From Rhodothermales bacterium (lineage in GTDB: Bacteria; Bacteroidota; Rhodothermia; Rhodothermales; Bin80): a DNA stretch of 56,786 nucleotides. The position numbers and the translations under genes are program-made. The stretch is taken from the NCBI GenBank assembly GCA_028278205.1, contig JANQES010000053.1:1-56786 (forward strand), written 5' to 3'. How positions within the stretch are numbered: position 1 is the first letter of the stretch; each line of letters begins with the position of its first letter. Below the pieces are notes generated by a model. The model was not told where the DNA came from. It saw only the letters and a list, made by a program, of their open reading frames with translations, and searched no databases. Below, piece by piece: positions 16,725-25,857 of this stretch.

Positions 16725-16943
16725 ATGTCGTGGCTTAAAAAGATCCAACTCGGAGAAAGTGGAACCCAGAAGGCCGTCCTGGCCCTCGGTGCAGCAGCCG
16801 TAGCCAGCGTGGCGGCGGTTCAGTTGAAACGCGTCATCACGAACTGGCGCGAAGAACATTTGGAGTTCGACTTTCCGCTCGAAGAGGAACTCTTTATCGG
16901 ATGGGGCGGCAGCACCCCGCGTCGTGTCAAGCGCGCAGCGTAA
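16725..16943 (+). CDS. Small single-pass membrane protein
   Basis: A 72-residue protein with a hydrophobic alanine/valine segment (about residues 16-33, AVLALGAAAVASVAAVQL) followed by a basic then acidic soluble part and ending STPRRVKRAA. A purine-rich stretch (CCAGGGAG) precedes the ATG. No family is recognised. The palindromic operator-like site at 16672-16687 suggests it is separately regulated. The 350 bases upstream contain a terminator and repeats, so it is likely transcribed on its own. Confidence 0.6.
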   Translation: MSWLKKIQLGESGTQKAVLALGAAAVASVAAVQLKRVITNWREEHLEFDFPLEEELFIGWGGSTPRRVKRAA

Positions 16944-17155
16944 GGCGGCCTCATCAATCTCTTGAAAACGATTGCGCTGTGCCCTTCAACGGGGTACTTG
17001 TCTTGGTGTTTCCGTGTTGTCGTGCCAGCCACACGAGCATGAAAACACCATAACGCAGGAATAGCACTTCATTTCGCGCGTCGCCGTGGCCCAGTTCGAT
17101 TGGGATCCGTATCTTCTTTGTGAGTTGTGATCTCTCTCACCAAAACGGACTACCT

Positions 17156-17572
17156 ATGCGGCGCGTATCGTTTTATTTGATCGTTTGTATCCTGGCCGGT
17201 GGTGTGGCTGCTGGCTGTGCCTCTTCCGCTAAGATGGCGGCCCCCACCCCGGCGGGCGAATGGGATTACGTCGTCCTGAACACGCCGCAGGGCGATGCCA
17301 CCGGCACCCTGATGATTGACGCTGAGGGTGGCGTCTACACCGGCGAAATCGCGCTCGAAATGCTCAATCAGGTCGTCTCTATGACCGATGTAGCCTTTCA
17401 AGACAGCACCTTCATGTTTAAAGCCACCTTCGACGCCGACGGCCAGTTGATCGATACCGCCACGACCATGACGCTCAGGGGCAACATGATGACGGGCATG
17501 ATGGACGTGGCGGGCTTCGGCGAGTTCACCATCAACGCCACGCGGAAGGAAATGACCGGCGGCGAGATGTGA
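17156..17572 (+). CDS. Predicted lipoprotein of unknown function
   Basis: A 138-residue protein started at MRRVSFYL, which gives a standard lipoprotein signal (LIVCILAGGVAAGC, lipid cysteine near residue 20); a start 12 codons earlier would place polar residues before it. The mature domain (GEWDYVVLNTPQGDATGTLMI, LRGNMMTGMMDVAGFGEF) reads as a small beta barrel, lipocalin-like in rhythm, but I cannot place it in a family. It is followed 18 bases later by the NRDE-family gene on the same strand, so the two may be co-transcribed. Confidence 0.7.
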   Translation: MRRVSFYLIVCILAGGVAAGCASSAKMAAPTPAGEWDYVVLNTPQGDATGTLMIDAEGGVYTGEIALEMLNQVVSMTDVAFQDSTFMFKATFDADGQLIDTATTMTLRGNMMTGMMDVAGFGEFTINATRKEMTGGEM

Positions 17573-17590
17573 TTTCGTTTGGATGTGTTA

Positions 17591-18379
17591 ATGTGCTTCA
17601 TCGTCCTATCCTACCGGCAGCATCCGCGGTACCGGCTTGTGCTGGCTACCAACCGAGATGAGTTCTACGCGCGCCCGACGGCCCCGGCAGCCTTCTGGGA
17701 CGACGCGCCCACGGTGCTGGCCGGGCGTGACCTCCAGGGCGGAGGCACGTGGTTGGGCGTCACCCGCGTAGGCCGGATGGCGGCCTTGACAAACGTCCGC
17801 GAGCCGAACCGCCACCTCGACAACGCCCCAACGCGCGGCGCCCTCGTGGCCGATTACCTGGCCGGGACGATGCCGCCCCACGCCTACCTCGACGCCGTAC
17901 GCCAGGAAGCCGACCGCTACAACGGTTTTAACCTCCTCCTCGGCGACACGAAGCACCTTTTCTATTTCGGCAACCGCGCCACCGAGATCCGGCCCCTGGA
18001 GCCGGGGCTCTACGGGCTGAGCAATCATCTGCTCGATACACCCTGGCCCAAGGTGGAGCGCGGCAAAAAAGCCCTCGCCGCCGCGCTTCGCCACGACGTC
18101 GTCGATCCCGAAACGCTCTTCGCATTCCTGACCGACACCGAGCAAGCGCCGGACGAGACCTTGCCCGACACAGGCGTGGGACTGGAGTGGGAACGCCTGC
18201 TCTCGCCCATCTTCATCAAGAGCCCGGCCTACGGCACACGCGTCTCTACGGTCGTTCTGGTCGATCATCAAGGGCACATCACCTTCGCCGAGCGGGCCTA
18301 TGCTTCAGGCGCTAACGGCGAGCCGCCCGGCACGCGCCGCTTTGATTTCCAGATCGAAAACGTGGTGCAGGGGACGTGA
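17591..18379 (+). CDS. NRDE (TANGO2-like) family protein
   Basis: A 262-residue protein of the NRDE/TANGO2 family. The start MCFIVLSY was chosen because family members begin Met-Cys and the cysteine is expected to become the N-terminal nucleophile of an Ntn-hydrolase-like fold. The diagnostic NRDEFYARPT follows near residue 21, with GGTWLGV, ALTNVREP and LSNHLLDTPWPKV further on. The human homologue affects lipid and haem handling; the bacterial role is unsettled. The stop codon lies in the ACGTGAAACG repeat starting at 18376. Confidence 0.88.
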   Translation: MCFIVLSYRQHPRYRLVLATNRDEFYARPTAPAAFWDDAPTVLAGRDLQGGGTWLGVTRVGRMAALTNVREPNRHLDNAPTRGALVADYLAGTMPPHAYLDAVRQEADRYNGFNLLLGDTKHLFYFGNRATEIRPLEPGLYGLSNHLLDTPWPKVERGKKALAAALRHDVVDPETLFAFLTDTEQAPDETLPDTGVGLEWERLLSPIFIKSPAYGTRVSTVVLVDHQGHITFAERAYASGANGEPPGTRRFDFQIENVVQGT

Positions 18380-18671
18380 AACGTGACACGAGCCGAAGGC
18401 GACTGACGAAGTAAACGTAAGGGTGCTCTGGGATACGTATGTGCGTAGCTTCCTTAGAGCCTGTTTATGAAGCTGGTTTTAAAGTTCCTCTCCTGGACAG
18501 GAGGGGACAGGGGTGGTTGATTGAAAACGCCGAAAAAATACCCAAACGCTGCGCTTTCTCGCGCCGTTGGTCATCGACCACCCCGTCCTTCGGACACCCC
18601 TTCTGTCCAGGAGGGGAATCACGTAGATGCCTTAAAGAACTTCATAAACAGGCTCTTACGTTTTACGTTTC
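18376..18671. repeat. Three-layer nested palindrome (ACGTTT arms, 17-bp inverted repeat, GGACAGGAGG core)
   Basis: Outermost, TGAAACGTGA at the left pairs with TTACGTTTTACGTTTCA at the right (ACGTGAAACG family copy 2; the left part matches the reverse of 15610-15677). Inside, AGAGCCTGTTTATGAAG (18456-18472) has a perfect inverted partner at 18640-18656. Inside that lies the CTCCTGGACAGGAGGGG element (18485-18617), homologous in reverse to 213-361. The layering looks like successive insertion of one element in another. The element ends about 20 bases before the hydrolase start codon. Confidence 0.82.
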
Positions 18672-18693
18672 AAACCACAGACCCCCAATCCTC

Positions 18694-19914
18694 ATGCGTT
18701 TCGAAAAGCTCACCTTCGAGAATGACCAGGGCGATCATCTGGCGGCCCGGCTCGATCTGCCGGTAGACGGCCAACCCATCGCCTATGCGCTGTTCGCTCA
18801 TTGTTTTACCTGTTCGAAAAACCTGAAGGCCGTCGCCAACATCAGCCGGGCGCTTAACCGGCAAGGCATCGCCGTGTTGCGGTTCGACTTTACCGGCCTG
18901 GGCGAGAGCGAAGGTGACTTTGCCGATACCAACTTTTCGTCGAACATCGACGATCTGGTGGCGGCGGCTGTTTTTCTGGAAGAAGAATACATGGCGCCGT
19001 CGATCCTCGTCGGCCACTCGCTCGGTGGCGCGGCGGTGTTGCAAGCAGCCCTCCAACTCGACAGCGTCAAAGCCGTGGCTACCATCGGTGCGCCGTACGA
19101 TCCGCAACACGTCGAGCATCTGTTCGCGCGGTCGCTGGACGATATCGAGGCGGAGGGCGAGGCCACCGTCAGCATCGGCGGGCGCCCGTTCACCGTCAAA
19201 CAGCAATTTATCGACGATTTGCGCAGCCAGCGCGCCAAAGACAACATCGCCAACCTCCGGCGGGCGCTGCTCGTCTTTCACTCGCCCGTCGATAACACGG
19301 TCGGCATCGAAAACGCAGCGTTGATTTTCAAGGCGGCCCGGCATCCCAAGAGTTTCGTCTCGCTCGACCACGCCGACCATCTGCTCTCCGATGCGGCAGA
19401 CTCGGAGTACGTCGGCTCGTTGCTGGCGGCCTGGGCGCGCAAATACATCGGCGTGTCGCAGGAGGATCGCAAACACCTCGACCCCGGCGACAATCAGGTC
19501 GTCGCGCGGCTCGAAGGATCCGGCTTCCGGACCGAGATGCTGGCCAACGGCTTCTCGCTCATCGCCGACGAACCCGTTTCGGTGGGCGGCACCAACACCG
19601 GCCCGAACCCGTACGATTTTCTCGGCGCCGGCCTCGCCGCCTGCACTGCGATGACCCTGCGGATGTACGCCGATCACAAAAAATGGCCTCTCGAAGCCGT
19701 CGAAGTGCGCCTGACCCACAAGAAAATCCATGCCAAAGATTGCGAGCATTGCGAACAAACCGATGGCAAGATCGACGTGATCGAACGCGAGTTGACCCTC
19801 TTCGGCCCGCTCGACGAGGCGCAACGCCAACGCATCAAAGAAATTGCCGATCGCTGCCCGGTGCATCGGACGTTGGAGAGCAAGGTGGAGATATTTACTG
19901 AACTGAAAGACTAA
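18694..19914 (+). CDS. Alpha/beta hydrolase-OsmC fusion protein
   Basis: A 406-residue two-domain protein. Residues 1-250 are an alpha/beta hydrolase with nucleophile elbow VGHSLGGA (S109) and the expected late histidine in LDHADHLL. Residues 265-406 are an OsmC/Ohr-type domain with the redox cysteines at C317 (GLAACTAMT) and C388 (DRCPVHRTL), the pair that reduces hydroperoxides. The fusion is known in several phyla. The start at MRFEKL was chosen because the frame upstream runs through the repeat element. It may couple removal of a lipid or peptide peroxide with hydrolysis; that is inference. Confidence 0.9.
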   Translation: MRFEKLTFENDQGDHLAARLDLPVDGQPIAYALFAHCFTCSKNLKAVANISRALNRQGIAVLRFDFTGLGESEGDFADTNFSSNIDDLVAAAVFLEEEYMAPSILVGHSLGGAAVLQAALQLDSVKAVATIGAPYDPQHVEHLFARSLDDIEAEGEATVSIGGRPFTVKQQFIDDLRSQRAKDNIANLRRALLVFHSPVDNTVGIENAALIFKAARHPKSFVSLDHADHLLSDAADSEYVGSLLAAWARKYIGVSQEDRKHLDPGDNQVVARLEGSGFRTEMLANGFSLIADEPVSVGGTNTGPNPYDFLGAGLAACTAMTLRMYADHKKWPLEAVEVRLTHKKIHAKDCEHCEQTDGKIDVIERELTLFGPLDEAQRQRIKEIADRCPVHRTLESKVEIFTELKD

Positions 19915-19923
19915 ATTTCCTAC

Positions 19924-19957
19924 CTTCTTGCGGAGCCGTACACGGCTCCGCAAGAAG
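19924..19957. terminator. Perfect 16-bp hairpin after the hydrolase-OsmC gene
   Basis: CTTCTTGCGGAGCCGT and ACGGCTCCGCAAGAAG pair perfectly around an AC loop, ten bases after the stop codon. It lacks a long T run but is the obvious end of the upstream transcript. Confidence 0.65.
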
Positions 19958-19981
19958 CACGCTCATCCTTCCTCAAAACCA

Positions 19982-20980
19982 ATGACTTTGATGAAAGCTA
20001 TTCTGTTCGACGAGCCGGGTGGGCCGGAAAACCTCTATTTGGGAGACTATCCGACGCCGGAACCCTGTGAGGACGAGTTGTTGATTCGAGTGGCGGCTAC
20101 GGCCCTCAACCGCGCCGACTTGATGCAACGCGAGGGCCGCTATCCGCCGCCGCCGGGCGCGAGCGAAATCCTGGGGCTGGAGGTGGCCGGCACCGTCGAG
20201 GCCGTGGGCGAGGCCTGCGACGAATGGACGGTAGGTGACCGGGTCTTTGGCCTGGTGCCGGGCGGCGGTTATGCCGAGTATGCCGTGCTGCACCGCCAGA
20301 TGGCCATGCGCGTGCCCGAGCGCATGACATTCGAGGCGGCGGCAGCCATTCCCGAAGTTTTTCTGACGGCGTTTCAGGCCCTGTACTGGCTCGGCGGCCT
20401 GGCTTCGGAGCGGCGCGTGCTCATCCATGCCGGGGCCAGCGGCGTCGGCACGGCGGCCATTCAACTGGCTAAACGGGCCGGCGCCCACGCCTACGTCACT
20501 GCCTCGGCCCCCAAACACCGGCGATGTCTCGAACTCGGCGCCGACATGATCATCAATTACAAAGAAGAAGATTTTGCCGACTGTGTGATGGACGTGACCA
20601 CGGGCCAGGGCGTCGACATTATCCTCGATTTTATCGGCGCGCCGTACTTCAAGCAAAACGTTAAGTCACTGGCGATAGATGGCCGTCTCGTCATGCTTTC
20701 GATGTTGGGCGGGCGGACGGTGGAGGCGGTCGATCTCGGTTCGTTATTCCGCAAACGCGCCCACATCATCACCTCGACGCTTCGAAGCCGCAGCCTCGCC
20801 TACAAGATTGCGCTGACGCAGGATTTCATCAAAACGGTGTTTGCGTTCTTCAAAAATGCGCACATCAGGCCTATCATCGATTCGGTCTATGATTGGACCG
20901 ACGTGCAGGAGGCCCACCGGCACATGGAGGCTAATAAAAATGTCGGCAAGATCGTGCTGCGCATCGCCTGCGAGGCGTAG
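19982..20980 (+). CDS. NAD(P)H quinone oxidoreductase, PIG3-like (MDR family)
   Basis: About 332 residues from MTLMKAIL; a start at the next ATG (19991) is also possible, while the longer frame runs through the terminator. It belongs to the medium-chain dehydrogenase/reductase superfamily, quinone oxidoreductase branch. Features: GroES-like N-terminal half with NRADLMQREGRYPPPPG, and the nucleotide-binding segment HAGASGVGTAAIQLAKRAGA near residue 145. No zinc-binding cysteine set is seen, as expected of this branch. Likely NADPH-dependent reduction of quinones or enals; the substrate is unknown. It converges on the epimerase gene. Confidence 0.87.
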   Translation: MTLMKAILFDEPGGPENLYLGDYPTPEPCEDELLIRVAATALNRADLMQREGRYPPPPGASEILGLEVAGTVEAVGEACDEWTVGDRVFGLVPGGGYAEYAVLHRQMAMRVPERMTFEAAAAIPEVFLTAFQALYWLGGLASERRVLIHAGASGVGTAAIQLAKRAGAHAYVTASAPKHRRCLELGADMIINYKEEDFADCVMDVTTGQGVDIILDFIGAPYFKQNVKSLAIDGRLVMLSMLGGRTVEAVDLGSLFRKRAHIITSTLRSRSLAYKIALTQDFIKTVFAFFKNAHIRPIIDSVYDWTDVQEAHRHMEANKNVGKIVLRIACEA

Positions 20981-20989
20981 GGTGCGAGA

Positions 20990-21117
20990 GGGTGAAAGGG
21001 GAAAAATTGGGAATATCGAATATCGAACAAGGATTTTTGAATCTTGAAGGATCTGACACTGCCTTCAACATTCGACATTCCTTGTTCGATATTCATTATT
21101 CAAAAAATCCCTTTCAC
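20990..21117. repeat. Palindrome of GAATATCGAACAAGGA words between convergent genes
   Basis: The left side AGGGTGAAAGGGG...GAATATCGAATATCGAACAAGGA is mirrored by TCCTTGTTCGATATTC...AATCCCTTTCACT on the right. A shorter inner pair (CTTGAAGG/CCTTCAA) occupies the loop. It fills the gap between the oxidoreductase and epimerase genes. Confidence 0.72.
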
Positions 21118-22134
21118 TCAGCGCGCTTTCACCCCAAGCCCCGGCCCGTCGGGTAGCCGGACGATTCCTCGTTCCATCGTCGCGCCTTCGAAGGGGTCGT
21201 TGGCGAGGTGGAGGTAGCTGTCGAGGTCGGCGAAATCGACGAGGGGGGCGAGGTGGGCGGCGGCGGTGAGCGCCACCGAGCTTTCGATCATACAGCCGAG
21301 CATCACCTGCAAGCCGAGGGCGCGGGCCAGCGTGATCATCCGGCGTGTGGCGCGCAGGCCGCCGGCTTTCGCCAGCTTCAAGTTCACCCCATCTACGGCC
21401 TCGGCCAGGGCGAGGATGTCGGCAGGCGTCTGGATGCTCTCATCAGCGAAGAGCAGCGGCATATCGGCAGGGAGGCTGCGGCGCAGGCGTCGCCAGGCGT
21501 CGTGATCGTCTTGCGGCAGCGGTTGCTCGACGAACATCAGATCGTACGCAGCAAGACGGGGGATGACCTCGGCGGCTTCCTCGACGGTCCATGCACAGTT
21601 GGCATCGACGCAGAGTTGCGCTTGCGTCGTCTCGCGGGCGGTGCGGACGAGGGCTTCGTCGTGCTCCGGGCGGCCCGTTCCCAGTTTTAGCTTGATGATC
21701 GGAAAGCCGTCGAGATCCTCGATTTGCGCGCGAAGACCATCGAGCGATTCGGGAATGCTGAGGGTGATGGAACTGGCCGGCGCGCGTGTAGGATTGAGCC
21801 CCCAGAGCCGGTAGAGCGGCTGGCCCAGGTGCCGGCCCCAGTGATCGTGCAGGGCGATATCGACGGCAGTGCGAGCCGGGGCCGGGCCGGGCGGCAGCCG
21901 GTCGAGCGCATCTTCGAGCGCCGAGGGATCATCCCCGATCAGCACGGCGGGATCCAGGCTTTCGAGGTACGCCTTCACCTCGTCGAAGCGATACGGATAG
22001 TACGGTGGGAGCGCGCCTTCACCCACGCCGTTGCCCAGTCGGACGAGCACGTTCGTCCGCACCGTGCTGGCCCCATGGGCGATGCGAAACGGTGTTTTTA
22101 GGTGGATTTTGAGGGATTCTACAGAAAGGAGCAT
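21118..22134 (-). CDS. Dipeptide epimerase (enolase superfamily, L-Ala-D/L-Glu type)
   Basis: About 338 residues from MLLSVESL; the upstream frame is unlike the family. Enolase-superfamily, muconate-lactonising subgroup. Active-site elements appear in order: IIKLKLGTG (KxK base), VDANCAW, VEQPL and FADES (three metal-binding acids) and NLKLAKAGG (second catalytic lysine), with GCMIESS near the end. These enzymes epimerise L-Ala-D-Glu during murein peptide recycling, and related ones act on other dipeptides, so substrate specificity is open. It is transcribed convergently with the quinone oxidoreductase. Confidence 0.88.
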   Translation of the reverse strand: MLLSVESLKIHLKTPFRIAHGASTVRTNVLVRLGNGVGEGALPPYYPYRFDEVKAYLESLDPAVLIGDDPSALEDALDRLPPGPAPARTAVDIALHDHWGRHLGQPLYRLWGLNPTRAPASSITLSIPESLDGLRAQIEDLDGFPIIKLKLGTGRPEHDEALVRTARETTQAQLCVDANCAWTVEEAAEVIPRLAAYDLMFVEQPLPQDDHDAWRRLRRSLPADMPLLFADESIQTPADILALAEAVDGVNLKLAKAGGLRATRRMITLARALGLQVMLGCMIESSVALTAAAHLAPLVDFADLDSYLHLANDPFEGATMERGIVRLPDGPGLGVKAR

Positions 22135-22207
22135 GGAAGCAGGCGGGACTACGTTTGGCGATGTATGCGATGTCGGCACGTTGCACAACCGATGGCGCTG
22201 GTCATTG

Positions 22208-22243
22208 GTCACTGGTGAGGTTTTCTTGCAGAAACCAGTGACC
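22208..22243. repeat. Short GTCACTGG hairpin
   Basis: GGTCACTGGT and ACCAGTGACC words pair around TTTTCTTGCAG. Same vocabulary as 2731-2810. It lies between divergent genes (epimerase and DUF3160 protein). The remaining bases up to 22404 show nothing firm. Confidence 0.55.
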
Positions 22244-22404
22244 GACGCCCTCCATTTTACAAAGTAGAACGCAGAGAATTTTCAAAGTTGGTCTGAATGG
22301 CGTCCCTTGTGTACGTTGCGTCATGCCGTTGTATTATAAGAAATGGGCAGCCATGAAGTGGCGGTGGCGTTCGTTCACGAAGTCTCGTTTTTTGGAGGAT
22401 CTCA

Positions 22405-24969
22405 ATGAAACGGTTGGTACTGGCGATTTTTTCGGTGTTTCTGGCGGCAGGCGTTGCGACGGCGCAGCAGGGCCGCTTCGACGTGGAGGCCTACAAAACC
22501 TTCCTCGCCTCGAACGCCTCGATCGACGCCGGCGGCTTGATGGCGATGCACGCCGCCGGGCTGTTTACGGAAAAAGTGACCACGCGCTTCGACGAATCCC
22601 TCTACAGCGATACCATCACCGCCAAATTTGAACTGACCAGCTACGAACGCAGCCTGATCGACCGGCACGGCTTCATGGTCACAGAGCGCCTTGCGCCCAA
22701 CTCGTTCGCCGATGGATTCTTTGACATCTACAAAAAAGATCTGCCCGTTTTTCTATCGACCGATGCCATCCTGCACGCGCTGCATATGTCGTACGACCGC
22801 CTCTTGAAAGACACCGAGTGGAATATCTTAGTGCCGAGGCTGCGGGCGTTGCTGGACGAACTCGACGCGGCGCTTCCGGTGCTCGAAACGCGCTATGCCA
22901 CCAAACCTCAGATGGAGGTTTCTTTGCGCGACGTAGACGTGTATCTGACCGTGGCGCGTTCGTTGCTCTCGGGTGAACCCGTCGCGCCGCGCTGGCCCGA
23001 AAACAGGACCGTCGTCAACGATTTGCTGGGATTGATAGAAGCCGAACAACCTGCCCAGTATCCGCTCTTCGCCGAAACGTGCCGCGTCATCGATTTCAGC
23101 CAGTTCACGCCGCGCGGCCATTACACCGACGAGCTTTTCCTGGCGCACTATTTCCAGGCGATGATGTGGCTTGGGCGCACCGAGGTCTATCTGATCGCTC
23201 CGGAAACCGATGTTTGCAAACCCACCGACACCGACGTGCAGCGCCAAACCCTCGACGCCGCTCTCCTGGCCGAAGCCCTCGCCGTCGGGCAGGGCGATGC
23301 GATGCTCAAAGAGATCGACGACATCATCGGCTTCTTCGTCGGCGAGCCGGATAATGTGACGGTGGATAATTTCCGGACGGTGATGGCAGCGGCGCAGATC
23401 AATCGGGCCTCAGATCTGGTTGAGGAAGGGCGATGGCGAGCGTTTCAGGACGTGCTGGCGGAGCAGGCGTTTGCCTTCCAACAGATCAACTCGCAGATCC
23501 TTTTCTCCGAAAACATCTACAGCCCGGACGATCTGCGTCCTGCGGCGGCGTTCCTACTGCTGGGCCAGCGGTTTGTGATCGATTCGTACATCACCGGGCA
23601 CGTGGTTTTCAAAGAGGTTAAGCCCACACCGCCGGCGCCGCCGCGCATGATGCCCTCGACGCAAGACGTGCTCTTTGCCCTCGGCAACGACGCCTCCGCG
23701 CAGTTGCTAGAGCCGGAACTGGATCGCTACGGCTACGCGCCCAACCTGGCCGCCCTGCGCTATCTGGTCGATTCGTACGAACCCGATTTCTGGAACGCCA
23801 CGCTCTACAACGGCTGGCTCGACGCCGTCCGCACCCTGAATCCGCCCGCCGACCGCGCGGACTTGCCGGCGTTCATGCAGACGGGTGCGTGGTGGCAGCA
23901 AAAGATGAACACCCAACTGGCCGCCTGGGCGCAACTCCGCCACGACAACCTGCTCTACGCCAAGCAGTCTTACACCGGCGGCATCACCTGCTTTTACCCC
24001 TTCAGCTACGTCGAGCCGATTCCGGCGTTCTACGAAGCCGTCAGCCGGTTTGCCCGCGCGGTCGCCGAGCGTTTCGAATCGGTGACAGGGCAGGGTTCGG
24101 CGTTTGGTGAATCCGTCGGACGGCACTTCCGCTTCGTAGGCGCCATCAACGACACGTTGACCGTGATCGCGCAGAAAGAACTCGACCGGGAGCCGTTCAA
24201 CGACCAGGAGAAAAGCTTTCTCCGGCAGATGATCCGCGAAGTAAACATCTGCGGCCCTGAGATCAACGGGTGGTATCCCAACCTGTTTTACAACGACATA
24301 GAAATTTCGAAAAGACCGGATCTGGTCGTGGCCGACGTCCACACCGTGCCGACGGATGAGTTCGGTGCGCCCGTCGGCTGGGTGCTGCACGCGGGGACCG
24401 GCCCGCTCAACATGGCGGTGGTCAACGTCGACGTGCCCGGCGAAGGGCCGATCTCGTTCATCGGCCCGGTGATGAGCTATTACGAGCACGTCAGCACCAA
24501 CTTCGAGCGCCTCACCGACGAAGCCTGGGAGACCGCCTACGCCGCCGCGCCGTCGTTCCGGCCCGATTTTGTCAACCTCTACCTGGCCGACTACGAAGGC
24601 GCCTCACGCGGCGAGGGCGCAAAGCTTGCTACGCAGGGCGCGGCTGTCGGCACCGATGTTCCGGACGCTCCGGAGGTGCCGCGTGCCCTGGACCTGGCCT
24701 CCAACTACCCGAACCCTTTCCGCGAGTCCACTGCCATCGGCTTCACCGTCCCGGCAGCAAAAGCCTACGAACGCGTCGAACTCGATGTCTACGACGTGCA
24801 GGGCCGGCGCATCCGCCGCCTCCTCAGCCGCGAGCTACCGGCAGGCCACTACACCGTCCGCTGGGACGGGCATCTGGAGGACGGAGGCCGCGCTGCGAGC
24901 GGCATCTACTTCAGCCGCCTTCGCATCGGCAACCAGACGGCGACGGGGACGATGACGCTGGTGCGGTGA
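22405..24969 (+). CDS. Secreted DUF3160 protein with type IX secretion sorting domain
   Basis: An 854-residue protein with signal peptide (MKRLVLAIFSVFLAAGVATAQ), preceded by TTGGAGGA. The body (about 70-690) matches DUF3160, shown by DLPVFLSTDAILHALHMSYDRLL, and is a large helical domain of unknown activity. The C terminus (about 755-854) is a type A sorting domain: LASNYPNPF, then LDVYDVQGRRIRRL and ASGIYFSRL. Such domains route cargo through the type IX system to the surface or medium, which places this protein outside the cell. No type IX components are in the window. Confidence 0.92.
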   Translation: MKRLVLAIFSVFLAAGVATAQQGRFDVEAYKTFLASNASIDAGGLMAMHAAGLFTEKVTTRFDESLYSDTITAKFELTSYERSLIDRHGFMVTERLAPNSFADGFFDIYKKDLPVFLSTDAILHALHMSYDRLLKDTEWNILVPRLRALLDELDAALPVLETRYATKPQMEVSLRDVDVYLTVARSLLSGEPVAPRWPENRTVVNDLLGLIEAEQPAQYPLFAETCRVIDFSQFTPRGHYTDELFLAHYFQAMMWLGRTEVYLIAPETDVCKPTDTDVQRQTLDAALLAEALAVGQGDAMLKEIDDIIGFFVGEPDNVTVDNFRTVMAAAQINRASDLVEEGRWRAFQDVLAEQAFAFQQINSQILFSENIYSPDDLRPAAAFLLLGQRFVIDSYITGHVVFKEVKPTPPAPPRMMPSTQDVLFALGNDASAQLLEPELDRYGYAPNLAALRYLVDSYEPDFWNATLYNGWLDAVRTLNPPADRADLPAFMQTGAWWQQKMNTQLAAWAQLRHDNLLYAKQSYTGGITCFYPFSYVEPIPAFYEAVSRFARAVAERFESVTGQGSAFGESVGRHFRFVGAINDTLTVIAQKELDREPFNDQEKSFLRQMIREVNICGPEINGWYPNLFYNDIEISKRPDLVVADVHTVPTDEFGAPVGWVLHAGTGPLNMAVVNVDVPGEGPISFIGPVMSYYEHVSTNFERLTDEAWETAYAAAPSFRPDFVNLYLADYEGASRGEGAKLATQGAAVGTDVPDAPEVPRALDLASNYPNPFRESTAIGFTVPAAKAYERVELDVYDVQGRRIRRLLSRELPAGHYTVRWDGHLEDGGRAASGIYFSRLRIGNQTATGTMTLVR

Positions 24970-24978
24970 GAAGCCTCT

Positions 24979-25440
24979 TCAGAGGAGTCTGTAGATGTAG
25001 GCATCATCGATGTAAACCCGATTGATCATGTTGCGGTGGACTCTTGAGCCTTCTACCTTTTTGCCCGTACCCAACCCTTTTCGAAGAGCAGTCAGAAAAG
25101 GATCTTTGCTGTCTATTACGCTGATATCCCACAGGGATAAGTCCGAGTTGTATGCGAATGCGGTTACCGGTGATTGTTGACTGCCGGTGACCACTGGCGT
25201 GATTCCGGTACTACGTGTTTTAGACATTACAGCCCGAATCTGTTCATAGGCTTTCCTTGGCCCCGTTTTTTTTACATTTGGTAAGCCGATCATCAAGCGC
25301 CACGAATTTCTCTCCTCATTATACAGCCATAGAGACGCTCTGACATTCAGGCCCGCCTCGATCAACCTCTGAGTGAGTTCCCAGCCTTTGGCAAGCGTTG
25401 CTTGAGAAAGGGTTTCTTTTACCACCGTTTCTTCAGCCAT
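24979..25440 (-). CDS. Uncharacterised protein paired with a HEPN protein
   Basis: A 153-residue protein with no signal or membrane segment. It begins MAEETVVKETLSQATLAKGW, contains RASLWLYNEERNSWRLMIG, and ends NRVYIDDAYIYRLL. The central stretch looks like a small alpha/beta domain. Its start lies inside the end of the HEPN gene (22-base overlap), so the two are translationally coupled. Base composition is clearly less GC-rich than the surroundings, suggesting transfer. No family recognised; by position it may be the partner (antitoxin, sensor or substrate-binder) of the HEPN protein. Confidence 0.7.
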   Translation of the reverse strand: MAEETVVKETLSQATLAKGWELTQRLIEAGLNVRASLWLYNEERNSWRLMIGLPNVKKTGPRKAYEQIRAVMSKTRSTGITPVVTGSQQSPVTAFAYNSDLSLWDISVIDSKDPFLTALRKGLGTGKKVEGSRVHRNMINRVYIDDAYIYRLL

Positions 25441-25838
25441 GAGAGCACTCCGTTTTTTGGTGTGTTAATGGCAGAGATAAGATCGCGGGCCTCTGCTTCT
25501 GATACACTGGTTTTGTACCTACTTTGTTCTGACCAGTCTTTGACAGTTGACCAATTTGCATCAAAGTTAGAATTATTAGCTGCTTCTAGCTCCAGTTCGT
25601 TACGGAGACCAGATTCGGCCAATAGCTGCTTCAGTTCATGGGTATAAATCTTCGCGATCACATTTCTGGGAGGCGGAAAGTCATGCTGCCGGGTTTTCTT
25701 TGCAATACATGCCTTGAGAGCACATTCTACCGCATATCCGGCAAGATAATAAGCACCGGCAAAGTGACCATTGTCCAACAGCACCTTCGCTTCTTGAATT
25801 CGAAGCTTTGCTATGGCCTGGAAGTCTTTTCGATGCAT
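25419..25838 (-). CDS. HEPN domain protein
   Basis: A 139-residue helical protein of the HEPN superfamily. The typical segment is GAYYLAGYAVECALKACIAKK (residues about 28-48), then a loop with HDFPPPRN and THELKQLLAESG. HEPN proteins include RNases of toxin-antitoxin and abortive-infection systems. The catalytic R-x4-6-H signature is not present in canonical spacing, so nuclease activity is uncertain. It is the first gene of a two-gene unit with the 153-residue protein. Lower GC than neighbours and isolation between housekeeping genes suggest an acquired module. Confidence 0.72.
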   Translation of the reverse strand: MHRKDFQAIAKLRIQEAKVLLDNGHFAGAYYLAGYAVECALKACIAKKTRQHDFPPPRNVIAKIYTHELKQLLAESGLRNELELEAANNSNFDANWSTVKDWSEQSRYKTSVSEAEARDLISAINTPKNGVLSWLKKRW

Positions 25839-25857
25839 TGAAGCAAAATCCTCAACT

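Noticed and set aside
18456..18656. Insertion sequence
   Set aside because: It has terminal inverted repeats but no transposase and no clear target duplication, so only a MITE-like nature could be argued.
18439..18693. N-terminal extension of the hydrolase-OsmC gene
   Set aside because: The codons run through the nested repeat element and have no protein character; the family start fits 18694.
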